NCBI GenBank assembly: GCA_944472135.2
Contig: OX235265.1
Location: forward strand, 93,156,984-93,220,983
Reading direction: 5' to 3'
DNA from: Trichobilharzia regenti
Lineage: Eukaryota; Platyhelminthes; Trematoda; Strigeidida; Schistosomatidae
Length of the DNA stretch: 64,000 bases
Shown here piece by piece: positions 11,661-21,879 of the stretch. The number at the start of each line of letters is the position of its first letter. Positions within the stretch are counted from its first letter, which is position 1. Below the pieces are notes generated by a model. The model was not told the origin of the DNA and ran no database searches. It worked only from the letters and a program-made list of their open reading frames with translations. Made by a program: the position numbers and the translations under genes.

Positions 11661-11791
11661 GTTAAAAGGATGATGAATTTTATTTAAAAGTTTTCTAAAA
11701 GAGCAAAGAAAATGATCCCAAGAAAGTTGTTCGGTGATAAATTGTACTTTTTTATCAGTCTGGAGGAAGCAGATGTATCTTAGTGACAGTA

Positions 11792-12219
11792 TGATAGGAT
11801 CCCACATATTTTGGTATTGACTGTTTAATTTTGTATATATGGTATATTATCATTCTCACACATTTTGGTAGTGACTGCTAATCTTGTATATGTGGTATAT
11901 TATCATTCCCACACATTTTGTTACTGACTGTCAACCTCGCACATATGGTATATTATCATCTCTCACGCACTTTGTTATTGGCTATTAAGATAAATTATTT
12001 CAAATGCTGTTAGCTGTCCATATTGTTGTAAAATGTATAAATACCATGGCTTTCTTTATCGTTGTTGCACTTCAGTACACAGTCACAGTCCAGCCTTTGT
12101 CTTTTGATATTTGCGTGCTTTGCTAAATCGGAAGGTACGACAAGCAGATAGGCAGATTAGTTCAGGCGCAGACAGAGCAAGGTGAAAACGTCTTCATTCA
12201 ATTCCCTACTGTTATAACA
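11792..12219 (+). mobile_element. Solo LTR of a Ty3/gypsy retrotransposon
   Basis: 428-bp LTR matching, in opposite orientation, the 3' LTR of the gypsy element at 25489-25890. It starts TGATAGGATCCCAC and ends GTTATAACA, so it carries the TG...CA termini of LTRs. It is flanked by a perfect 5-bp direct repeat CAGTA (11787-11791 and 12220-12224), the TSD length usual for this superfamily. A TATA box (TGTATAAATACC) lies at 12034-12045. The U3 part has three tandem units of about 50 bp. A solo LTR arises by recombination between the two LTRs of a full insertion. Confidence 0.93.
11801..11990 (+). repeat. Tandem repeats in U3 of the solo LTR
   Basis: Three to four imperfect units of about 50-54 bp, each with a CACACATTTTG-like start and GGTATATTATCAT end. 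The 3' LTR at 25.8 kb has its own array built on CCCACGCACTTTG. U3 repeats in LTRs often act as enhancers; that role is inferred here. Confidence 0.7.
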
Positions 12220-12989
12220 CAGTATTTGAAATCTTACAGACAATTTTCAAACTTACACGCATTTCTACACTGAGTAGCAAAACTGAGGAGATTTCTACAA
12301 AGAGTTCAAATATTCTAAGAGAGATGGTCACACTAGATATTTCCAACGTTTAAATAAGCAGGTAATAAAAATCAGTTGGTAGAAATAATAATGGGATAAA
12401 TAAGAGACTACAGTAAGAGTTACATCTTTGGAATTAGATTATTTGTCTAGGGAATGTTATAATTCAAGGAAGAATTATGCATTTGAACTTGTCACTTTCC
12501 TTGGTTGATTGATTTATCAGGGTCGGTACATCAACTCCTGTTGAAATCTTGTCTACCCAAACCAATGCATTAGTAGTATCTAGTCAAGACAGTGAACTTA
12601 GACAGGTGCCTCATATGAAAACTGAGTACTACTGTGGTGAGAGGTGGTTGCTAGCCAAAAGTGGTAGACAGTATTTTACGTCAGTGTGTATGTCTCAAAT
12701 ATTGGTCGTGAGAAAATATGAACAATACTGATTCAACAAACAACCGAAGCACACTTTGCTTAGGCGGATACAGTTAACATATAGATGATCTGATATTCAA
12801 GAAACAGCCAAAACTAGATGCAAGGTTAACTTTCTGTGAGAAACAACCAATCAGAAGACTGTGTTTGTTTGCTTGAATAAGCTCTAAAAATGTACATGAA
12901 AATCTAGAATACGTGTTGATTTCCTTAATAAACGATCTGTTGCCTGGCCCTTGTCTTCTGCTGTTACACTACTAACCTCCCTTAATACC

Positions 12990-13775
12990 TACGTGCTGAT
13001 GCAGACGACTTATGTTTAATGTCACACAAACTCGAAGACTTGTAGGCAAAAACCAACAAACTGGCTGAAGGGTCTGGCAGCTAAGACAGGCCCTCAGGTG
13101 AACATGGAGAAGACAGAGGTAATGAAGACAACAAACCACAACCACCATCAACCAAAACAACCACCAGCACCAATCACCATGAATGGGAGGGATTTAACAG
13201 AGGTTACCTTCTTCACTTAAAACCAGTTTGAAAATCTCTTACTGTCATTCAGCATAAAGAACAAGATTCACAATTTCAAAGCAATTATGTATTCAGTCAG
13301 TTCTTCCATATGGGTCAGAAACTTGGAGTGTGCATCACGAAACACATTTCCAACAGGCTGTTGCAGACTTTTAACAGCAACTACCACCTTCGCTGGCTGG
13401 CTCCATACTGACGATTAAATGGCCAGCCGACCGACCAGAAAGAATTAGAAACAAGAAACTCTGGCTAGCTGAGAACAAACCAACAGGCGAGAGCCGATTA
13501 CTCAAAAAATATGTAGGAGAAAATGGAGATAAATCGGCATGCAATCAGTTGGCCATAGTATGATATTGCGCGCCAGGCTCTCGAGTGGAATCCGAACAGG
13601 AAGCGACGAAAGGGTGGTTGGTGCGAGGTTGACCGGGAGGAGGTCGTGTGGTGATGAGGAGATGAGTGATTTCGGTCAATCGTGGACTCAGATGAAGAGG
13701 ATGGCAGCAAATAGAAGAAAGTGGAGATGTGTTGATGAAGCCCTATGTCCCTTTAGGAGCACAAGGACGTTTTTA
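12990..13775 (+). pseudogene. RTE-type retrotransposon, 3' fragment
   Basis: Begins in the RT just at the ADDLCLMSHKLEDL catalytic neighbourhood near 13000 and continues through the C-terminal region to a truncated 3' end near 13775 (CCTATGTCCCTTTAGGAGC), without the AT tail of other copies. Many stops. Belongs to the same wider family as 9140-10610 and 24050-24850. Confidence 0.65.
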
Positions 13776-14392
13776 TAACAATACTACTCCCTGAGTCACT
13801 GCGAAACATGAAAAGACTGTGACAGTAAAGATGATGACTCTGTATCATAAAATTAGTCACTTGAGTAAATTTTTTTTCCCCAAGAATGAAATAATTTTTG
13901 TCATTGATGAAACTGCTTACTCTGATTGGTTGACACCTATTCAGTAAAACTATTATGATCACCCAGTAAAATAAATTAAAATTCAAAACACAAAATCTCC
14001 TAACTCATCAGTCAATGAGGTGGAATCTTCATTCTGATTTTAGCCACTTCCTATGAAAAGTGAAGTACTAAATAATGTGGACAGGTCAGTCTGTGAAGTT
14101 GCGAAGCTTCGTTGAGTGAAATGAAATGTGTTACCTATGTCTCCATAATGCATTCTATGTGGAGTAATATCACCTGATAATAAGTTGCGAAAAAGTTATG
14201 AATGGTCCGACCAAGATATGGAACAAATAAATGAAATCTTTGGTTGTGGGTTTTAGCCAAATTTTGTTTCGTAGACTGCCTGACTGTGTTCTTCTGGATT
14301 GTAAAAGACTGATGAGTAGTCGTGGAATATTCTGTACTGTAACTGCTTTATCTGATTCTACAGTTATACATGCCTATTAGTTTAAGAATTAT

Positions 14393-15645
14393 CGTTATTA
14401 TTATTATTATTATTTCCTTTAATTCCTAGAGGAACATAGAGCTTCAGCCGCGCGTCTCCATTGTGTTCGGTTCTCTGCTAAAATTTTCACCTGGCTCCAA
14501 GTGAGCCCACATGCTTTCATCTCCTCTTCACATGACCTCCTTCAAGTCACCCTAACACTGGTGACCAACTTGCCGTTTTCCATTCAGGTTCCACTCGAAG
14601 GCTTGTTTAGTGGTATCACTTGATGGTTTGTTTTCTCAGAGTATGGCAAATCCAACTCCATTTTTTCCTACAGATTTGTTGCACAATCGGTTGCTGCTGA
14701 GTTGATTCGTCCATTGCCAGGGATCCCTGTTGCTGATATTCTCTGGCCATCTGGTCTTGAGTAGCACTGAGTGAAGACAGCTGGCTGTTGATGAAGGTCT
14801 GTAGTTTGTTTGAGGTGCTCTTCACTACGCGCTGGCCAAGTCTCTGATCCAATCGTATAGTAGCACTGACTTCACATTGGAGTTGAAAATCCAGATCTTA
14901 TTTTCTTCTTCATGCTGAGTGCTGTTGATCTCCTCCACAGAGACTTGAGAGTAATGAAAGCTTGTCTTGCTTTCCCTATCCTCGCTGCTTTAATATCCTC
15001 GTCACTTCCGACTCCGTGGAGTTGGGACGATGCTTCTCAGATAGGTGGGTCCAGGGAGTTGCTTCTTTTAGATTCCCCTCATTTGTGCTGACTGATTGTT
15101 GTCTGTTGTTGTTGTTGCTGTTGATGGTGGTGTTGGCCAGGAATCCTCATCACCTCTGTTTTCTCTATGTTCACCTGAAGTAAATTACTATCTTTGATGT
15201 TTCTTCTATCGCCAACTTGTTTCTTTTCACTTGCATATCTTCCAGTTTGTGGGAAATCAGACATATATCATCGGCGAAGTTTAGATCCTCTAAGTTTTAC
15301 ATGAGGGTCCATTTAATGCCTGTCTACTCATTGACCAGCTGGCTGTCTGTCGTATTATCCAATCTACTGCAATCAGGAAACTCATTGGAGATAGTAGGAA
15401 GCCAGCCAGCCAGCTTGTCTTACTTACTCCCGTCTTCATTTCTTCGAAGGATTCCGTGAGTTTCCCGTTGTGGATTACTTGGCATGCAGCATTGTCGTAC
15501 AACTGTTGGATGAGACATATAACTGTTGCAGACACCCCAAAGACACTGTCTGCTGAAGACCTTTTCAAAGTCGATGAAGTTGAGATATGGAGGTGAATCA
15601 GTAATACCACTGGATAACAGTTCAAAGGATGTGTAAATTATAATA
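14393..15645 (-). pseudogene. RTE-type retrotransposon, RT palm to 3' end
   Basis: Inverted copy of the family at 33.3-34.5 kb. From the left: an ATT repeat tail (14393-14425), the conserved 3' end, the C-terminal domain, then (minus strand, 15420-15662) the RT segment with NFIDFEKVFSRQ, VIHNGKLTESFEEMKTGV and related words. The piece at 15290-15625 reads a neighbouring frame, so there are frameshifts. The 5' end is lost at about 15645, where PLE-1 sequence begins. Confidence 0.75.
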
Positions 15646-15679
15646 TGCGACAATAGGTCCACTGTAGATTTAATGACTG

Positions 15680-16265
15680 GACAAACTTCTTTCGTATGCA
15701 GAGTTCAGGTTTTACCAAGTGAAATGCCATTGTCACTGCGGTTTGAAGAATTTTGACTCGTACTCCTTCAGTAAGATTCCCAATTATTCTTTAGATGATT
15801 ATGAAGTTATCAAACGAGTTTGCTTGATAATGTCGTGATTCGATCATGTCTTCCAGAATAGAGCTTCGAGGGGATATTTTTCTTCTTCATAAAAACAAGG
15901 TGATGATACATTTAGATAGCAAATGCTTAATACGGCCAACATATCTGGCTGCACACAAGTAGTGAATTGGTAGATGCATATTGATGGGACCAACAGTAAT
16001 AGCTTATCCTTTACGTTCATGCGAATCAATAGTTTCGTAGAGAAGGTCAGTTGGAGTTCAGCTACGAAGAATGCTTTCTTCAGTTATCGGGACGGCTGGT
16101 TTCTCGGTATTTCTGCCAATGAGTCTGTATTAAAATGTAAAATCAGTTAGAGAAGTTTTTAGAAGCTGAAATTTGTCAGTCATATTCTTTAGATGTATGT
16201 TTTGTAGTTTTGACATGGAAAAGTCTGCAATCAACGGGCCAGGTGGTGAGCCCATTGCTATACCA
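15680..16265 (-). pseudogene. PLE-1 Penelope-like element with internal deletions
   Basis: Read from the right on the minus strand: GIAMGSPPGPLIAD of the RT palm at about 16240, then degenerate sequence. A jump past the catalytic box follows to MIRMNVKDKLLLL...SICIYQFTTC (15960-16029), which is the entry to the GIY-YIG domain. The endonuclease C-terminus (AFHLVKPELCIRKKFVQSLN) follows at 15690-15760. Blocks of both RT and endonuclease are missing. Same group as the full-length copy at 40845-43513. Confidence 0.7.
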
Positions 16266-16279
16266 TTTTTTTTTATTTG

Positions 16280-16590
16280 ACACTAGTAACTAGTGTTATG
16301 CGTCTAGTCCTCTGATTGGTGTAGACTGAATTCTATCAGTCAGGTTGTAATGTGACCACCACTCTAGCTAGCTCGCCATCACGGTCCACATTGATTTGAT
16401 GGTATTAGATGGTTGGGGGCAATCGGCCACAGGAAGCCTCGCTTGATCTAGGTTTCGTGCTAGTTGACACTCGTCAGCAAGGTGCATCTGCAACCTTGAA
16501 GGAACCCATGTCCCTTCGAAGATTCAAACCCGCATCACCGAGTGCTGCAGTCAGAGACGTTACCATTGAGTTACTGCTGCTAACAATTGA
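16280..16590 (-). repeat. tRNA-derived SINE family 2, near full length
   Basis: Inverted copy of the SINE at 5505-5805. The right end is the tRNA-like head (on +, TTCAAACCC and GTTACCATTGAG), the left end the family tail with ACTAGTAACTAGTGTTATG. Length about 300 bp. Lies next to a PLE-1 fragment. Confidence 0.6.
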
Positions 16591-16614
16591 CCTCTTGTAG
16601 GACTGTATTGGATA

Positions 16615-17275
16615 TTTTTTTATTGGATACTAGTCAGTAATTAATGTAATGTATCTAGTCCTTTGTGTGCTGCAGACTGAATTCCGCCAGTCGAGTTTAC
16701 AATGTTATCACCATGCTAGTTGCCTTTCGATTATTTTCCACGATTATACTGATTTATTATATCAACCACGCATATGATCCGGCTTCGATTTCCAGTTAAT
16801 ACATTCCGAATACCTAGCCTAGCAGCCGATGAGTGTGGTAAAGAAGGAAGGGTGGGCCTGAGGCTAACAGTTCTACCCCACTAGAAAAAAGCAGCATCAC
16901 TGTTACTGAAACCTGAAGTCTTACCTTCTGCTAGGAATGCTAAGGGATGGAGAAAAGATGCCATCATTATTTTGATTGGACACTGGTAACTAGTGTGATG
17001 TGTCTCGTCCTATCTTTGGTGCAGACTGAATTCTATCAGTCGAGTTTGGAATGTGGCCATCGCTCTAGGTGGCTCGGCATCACTATGCCCCTTGATTTGA
17101 TGACATTAGAGATCAGTCGCGAGCCCGGATAGCTTAGTGGTAATGTTTCTGACTGCAGTACTCACTGGATGACGTGGGTTCGAATCTCAGAAGAGAAATG
17201 CATCCCTTCAAGATTGCAAATACATCTTGCTGGGTGGTGAGTACCAACTAGCATGAAACCTACGTCTATGACTTC
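16615..17275. repeat. SINE family 2 fragments: two tails (-) and one head (+)
   Basis: 16615-16740 and 16965-17115 are inverted tail pieces (CTAGTCAGTAATTAATG and CTGGTAACTAGTGTGATG, followed by AGACTGAATTC). 17120-17275 is a direct head with GATAGCTTAGTGGTAATG and GGGTTCGAATCTCAG, good matches to pol III A and B boxes. Together with 16280-16590 this is a small SINE cluster. Confidence 0.55.
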
Positions 17276-17493
17276 GTGTCAGTTGTCTCCAACCTTCTAA
17301 TATGGGTCAGATTCACTAAGCAATGGGAAGGAAGGTACATGGACAAAAGGTAAACTTCTAGGTCATCAGAATAATCACTACCAGTACAGGTGGAATAGAC
17401 GAACAAATATTCACGTAGATATGATAGAGAAGATTTGTAGCTCAGGTGGATGACTTTGAGGTGGTTATGTTTTCTGAGCTGCATTGTTAATTC

Positions 17494-17534
17494 TCGAAGC
17501 TTTCATCACCCTACTAGGTGATATCTTCAACGTA
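17494..17534 (-). ncRNA. Hammerhead of PLE-3 type, one core change
   Basis: Minus strand: TTGAAGA (C3 of CTGAAGA changed to T), then stem II ATCACC...GGTGAT (6 bp) after one unpaired T, then GAA, AGCT and TCG. Stem II differs from the 51482 copy (GTCACC) and the 21659 copy (GTCGTC) but still pairs. The C3 change should inactivate it. Confidence 0.55.
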
Positions 17535-17857
17535 TACTTCAATTTATTGAAGTGAGCTTTTAGATTTCTCCACGAGTTTATTATTCACCTCTCCTGGTGA
17601 CCACCTCGGACGCGATTAGCTGTTTTTGTGTGGGTTTTCACACCTTCTAGGCTACTTGTATCGGAACTGGTTGTTTCTTTGAATTGAAGTTTGACCCTTT
17701 GTATGTGAGGTTTCTTTCTTATCGGTTGATAAATTTTGTCCATCTCGATGTGTCTATTGATTGATTGATTGATGATTCACTGGAATGCCTGGCTGGCTTC
17801 TAAAACCATTCTCTAGCATTCTTGTTGTTTCCTTGTCTAATATTTGAAAGTTGACTT

Positions 17858-18507
17858 TCACAGTCGAATTGATGTCCATGGTTTTCTGTATGCAGAGATA
17901 TGAGAGAGGAAGTGAATGTCGTGTCTTTTGATGGCTAGCTTGTGTTCTTGGATACGAAGACGAAGAGGAAGTCTTCCACTTTGGTCAATGTAGTGTTTTT
18001 CGCAGTTGTTACAATTTATTTTGTAAATGATGTTGGTTTTATCCTCTTTCGTTGTTGAGTCTTGTAATTGACATATAACTGAATGAAGTGATTTCGTTGG
18101 TTTGTGTGCGACGTCAATTCCTAGAGGTTTAAAGAATCTTGCAGTGATTTCTGAGATATCCTTTATATATGGTAAGGCGATTTTCTTTGTGCTTTCCTTG
18201 GGGCCTTTTGGTTCGATAGGTTGGCTTAGAGGTATATGTTTTTTGATGAAATTCCGTGGATATCCATTCTTCTGGAAGACGTCCATGAGATATTTGTCTT
18301 CAATTTTCCTTAAGGTGAGAGTGCTGCAATGTGTCCTTGCCCTCTTGAATAGTGTTTGTATGCATTTCCTTTTGTGTGTTATTGGATTGTTGCTGTTGTA
18401 ATTCAGGATTTGGTGTGTGTGAGTTGATTTTCTATAAACTTGAGTTTCTAATTCCCCTGTGGTTGTTCGCTTGACTAAGATGTCCAAAAATGGGATTTTT
18501 GTCGATA
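17858..18507 (-). pseudogene. PLE-3 RT C-terminus and GIY-YIG domain
   Basis: Open frame of 209 residues or more running into the deletion/insertion point. It shows IPFLDILVKRTTTGELETQVYRKSTHTH (end of RT), a Lys-rich linker, then KINCNNCEKHYIDQSGRLPLRLRIQEHKLAIKRHD, the GIY-YIG-type domain. YIDQSGR stands where YIGQTGR-like boxes are usual; the CxxC before it is retained. It ends SAYRKPWTSIRL. The frame is open but lacks the RT catalytic part, so it cannot be a working RT. Confidence 0.75.
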
Positions 18508-18515
18508 TATTTCGT

Positions 18516-19665
18516 GGTAAAGTTAAACTTCAGGCACCACTAACTACCAATCAGCGAACGGCCTTCAACGGACCAATCACAAGAAAGAGGGATTTTCGAC
18601 TATAGAAAATTTATATACATGAAAAAAGCACAAAAACTGCATAAAACTGTTACATAGGGTATACTTCTCTAACATGTGACAGAAACATCTCTCAGTTTAG
18701 CATAGTAGTGTCAACGAAAAGTTACACCATATTCTGTACATATATTCATTCAAGTGACTATAAATGAGATCCTTTTGAGATCCATTTATAGCCCTAATTT
18801 TTTAAAATTTTCCCCAAAATCTTCCTATAGAATTCGTGTGTATCACTGTCACGGGATCCACAAAATCACTAGAATGGTTCAGTCTGTGATAAATATATCC
18901 TAGAGATGAAAGCGAGTTATAACCTTTCCATTCATCAGTATGTACTATAGATCTCTGTTTGACAAGTCTAGTAATAATAGATATTAAAGTAGTTGACTTT
19001 CTGTCTGGTATTCTCTCCATGAATCCTTTTTTCAGGGAAGTGTCATATAAACCGATCACCCAAACATTGTTGGTTCGCTTACGACCACGGTTGTATTTTT
19101 TTCCTCAATAAGACAATTTCATCCACGCGTACGACGACACCTTCACCGCCTAACAACGAAGTAATTCTCTCCATTTTCCGTGATGCGATGTCTCTGCTGT
19201 GCTGGTAACATTGAACCGTTGACACAAGGCTATTTTCGGTTTCAGTACTTGCGCCTCTTACAGGCTGTTTAAAAAACCCAATAGTTACAAATATACAAAG
19301 TCTGGGTTACGGAGAGATTCGACCTAGCAAAAAATGTTCCAGCGAAATATTAAAATTATCAGCTTACCTTACCTGATACTAACTGGTCTCAGAAAAATTG
19401 CACAACGATGGAAATATGCATCAGTCGACCTCCTAAAGCTTTTTAAACTCTCCATGAACAAGTCCTCCCTTTCTTAAGCAACTCCAAATCCAGGCAATAC
19501 TGTAAAACCTTATCCTCATTAAACTGCAAGCGTAACTTCATTAGAGCAGGTATCTGACATGAATAAAGTATGATACGACCCTGAAATCATGTGGATAAGC
19601 CCCATCGGACAATTCGAGGTCATTTGCTGATTGGTAGTTAGTGGCACTTAACGTTTAACTTGGCT
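18516..19665 (-). mobile_element. Merlin-family DNA transposon, 8-bp TSD
   Basis: 1150-bp element with terminal inverted repeats (left GGTAAAGTTAAAC; right, reverse complemented, AGCCAAGTTAAAC, similarity continuing for about 40 bp through CCACTAACTACCAATCAGC). It is flanked by a perfect 8-bp direct repeat TATTTCGT (18508-18515 and 19666-19673). Merlin elements make 8-9 bp TSDs and encode an IS1016/ISXO2-like DDE transposase, which this one does on the minus strand. It sits inside a PLE. Confidence 0.88.
18790..19170 (-). pseudogene. Merlin transposase, broken
   Basis: Recognisable ISXO2-like DDE transposase blocks: VDEIVLLRKK near 19110 (first catalytic Asp), a frameshift in an A run, then NRGRKRTNNVWVIGLYD. 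SIVHTDEWKGYNSL carries the second Asp, and RLNHSSDFVDPVTVIHTNSI follows. The third acidic residue is expected in an HTNSIEGFW context, but the sequence reads SIGRFWGKF and then a stop. So the third catalytic residue is missing, there is an early frameshift, and the protein is dead. N-terminal zinc-binding and HTH parts are not recognisable. Confidence 0.8.
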
Positions 19666-20272
19666 TATTTCGTTAGTGAAAGAGAATTGGACGTTTAGAG
19701 TACATTTCGTCAGGAGTTCCTTCAAATATTCAGTGGGTATACCAAAGTTCATCCCCTTTGAATCGATATTTTCACATATATATCATATTTTTTCAGTTAC
19801 TGGGACGTTCGCAAATAATGATACCACATCTAGTGATATCAGAAACTACCGTGTTCAATGGAATCGACAAAATTGAAGGAATCTTAGAGTAAGTGGCAGG
19901 AAATATGCCTCCTTCTGACTGGATCTAGTAAGTCGAATAGCTATTGGGGCCAGTGCAATGATAAGGTGAATTAGTCAAATCGAAAATGGGTCAAAGAAGC
20001 CTGCCTTTCTTGTGCACTTTTGGTAATGCCCAATGTCGGGGTGCATTTGAGCCAGATGGCCTCAGTAATTCGAAGGTTTCAGCGTCGATGAATGATTCAG
20101 TTTTCATTTTTTGGAGAATATCTGTTAATTTTTGTTCATGTGCAAATGCCTTCACACTTTGTCGTCATTCAGATTTTAAACATCGTGACTCATCTTCATC
20201 TAATTATTTCGTTATCCTGTTGATACAGAGCATTTCTTTGCAATTAATAGTGTTCTCTAAGCTGGTTGCTTT

Positions 20273-20320
20273 AGTTGCGGTGGAGCTTTCGTCGTCTTTC
20301 TGGACGACATCTTCAGCGCA
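20273..20320 (-). ncRNA. Hammerhead of PLE-3 type (3' tail copy)
   Basis: Minus strand: GCG, CTGAAGA, one unpaired T, stem II GTCGTC/GACGAC (6 bp, loop CAGAAA), GAA, AGCT, C. A slightly extended CACCGC follows, so stem I needs a 3-base bulge to form GCG/CGC. Core residues intact. Confidence 0.55.
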
Positions 20321-20619
20321 GTATTTAGGATAAAGTGAAATGATTCAAATTTCTTCATGAGTGATATAATTGCGTCTCCCGGTAACCATCTTTACATATG
20401 TATTGATCATTTTCTATCGACTTGGATTTTAAACTTTCTGGTCATATAATTTACTTTTTATTAGTTGGTTTATTTGGTCTATATTAACGTGTTTGTTAAT
20501 TGCATATTCATTCGAGTACCAAACTTCTAGGAATTCCATGACTGCAATTTCGGTGTTTCCTCTTTCTAAGATTTCCACATTATCCTAATCAAATTGATGT
20601 CCATAATTGTGAATATACA

Positions 20620-21540
20620 TTGATATGAAAGAATTTATATCATGTCTTTTCACGGCTGATTTGTGTTCTTGGATTCTGATTGGAAGGGGACGTCCACTTT
20701 GACCACCGATGTAATATCCGTTACAGTTCATACAATTTATTTTGCAAATGGTCTGAATTTTATCTCCTTTTTCTGTTGGATGGGCTTTCGATTTGCATAA
20801 TATCGAATTAAGCTATTTAACTAGCTTGTGTGCTACATCTATATCAAACGGTTTCACTACTATAGCCGTTATTTCAGAGATATTACTGATGTATGGTAGG
20901 ATGAACTTCTTTTTGGTCTTTGGTGATGGTTCCTTGTTGGTGTTTTGATCCGATTTTAAACACTTTTTGATGAAATTTTGTGGATAACCATTCTTTTTGA
21001 AGACGGTTGTTAGTAGGTATTTTTCTTCGATTCTTTTCAACTTTGCAGTGCTACAGTGTGTTTGAACTCTTTTGAACAATGTCTGCACACAGTTTCTTTT
21101 GTGAGTGAGTAATTGAATTACTGCTAGTATAGGTGGGTATTTGATCTCTGTGTGCGTTGATTTTCTATATACTTGTGTTTCTAAATTTCCTGTGTTGGTT
21201 CTCCTGATTAAGACATCTAAAAATGGGATTCTGTTGGCATCTAATTCTTCTTCTCTTGTTGTGAGTTTGATGTCTTCAAACATGTTGTTTATTAATTTAT
21301 GGTGGGTATATTCTAAATCATTTCTCTTAATTATTACAAATGTATCATCAAAGTAACGTACCTGACTAGATTTTCGGTTTAATTATAGGTAGAGCTATTA
21401 ATTCTAATCTTTGTATTACGACTTCAGCTATTAATCCTGATGTGGGCGATGATCCCACTGGTGCTCTCTTTATCTGTTCATATATTTCAGTATTGAATTG
21501 GAAGTGTGTTGTATGGCATAATTTTATGAGTTCTATCCAG
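20620..21540 (-). pseudogene. PLE-3 RT palm and GIY-YIG endonuclease, broken
   Basis: Minus strand from 21540: FQFNTEIYEQIKRAP, SSPTSGLIAEVVIQRLE (RT palm, where other PLEs have MGSP...LIAE), then a stop near 21370. RYFDDTFVIIKRN (the YxDD box), FLDVLIRRTNTGNLETQVYRKSTHTE and a linker with KKNGYPQNFIKK follow. The endonuclease KINCMNCNGYYIGGQSGRPLPIRIQEHKSAVKRHD appears at 20640-20760. One stop and at least two frameshifts. The RT fingers are missing (5' truncation). Confidence 0.8.
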
Positions 21541-21658
21541 AAAGTTTAAAACCCACGTCAACCGATAACGGTCAATACATATCTAAAGATGGTTACCGGG
21601 AGACGCAATTATATCACTCATGAAGAAGTTTAAATCATTTTCGTTTATCCTAAATACT

Positions 21659-21702
21659 TCGCTGAAGATGTCGTCCAGAAAGACGACGAAAGCTCCGCCG
21701 CA
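21659..21702 (+). ncRNA. Hammerhead of PLE-3 type (inverted 5' tail copy)
   Basis: CG, CTGAAGA, unpaired T, stem II GTCGTC/GACGAC with loop CAGAAA, GAA, AGCT, C, CG. Same stem II as its partner at 20273-20320, as expected if the inverted tail was copied from the same RNA. Stem I is only two pairs. Confidence 0.55.
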
Positions 21703-21879
21703 ACTAAACCAACCAGCTCCTCAGAGAACACTATTAGTTGCAAATTATCCATCTGAGTTACAAATCTTTTCTATTATTTCAGAGCATTTCTTTGCTTAAC
21801 CTAAATGGGTGGTTTTCTGAAATGTAGCAAGCTTGAATGTTTCCACCTTCATGCAGAATTCTAAATTGATAAGTCACTT

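Larger units (their letters stand above)
20242..21779 (-). mobile_element. PLE-3 insertion with inverted 5' tail, 16-bp TSD
   Basis: 1538-bp insertion flanked by the perfect direct repeat CAGAGCATTTCTTTGC (20226-20241 and 21780-21795). Minus strand is the coding strand. At its 5' side (right end, about 21540-21779) lies an inverted copy of its own 3' tail (20242-20480), so the element has inverted-repeat ends of about 230 bp, each with a hammerhead. Between them are the RT palm and endonuclease. It lies within the older PLE at 17423-21880. Fold-back ends of this kind are reported for Penelope elements. Confidence 0.85.

Noticed and set aside
11771..11791. Extended homology between the flank of the solo LTR and sequence right of the gypsy element
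   Set aside because: Only CAGATGTATCT-like words are shared; too short, and the 5-bp TSD already defines the solo LTR boundary.
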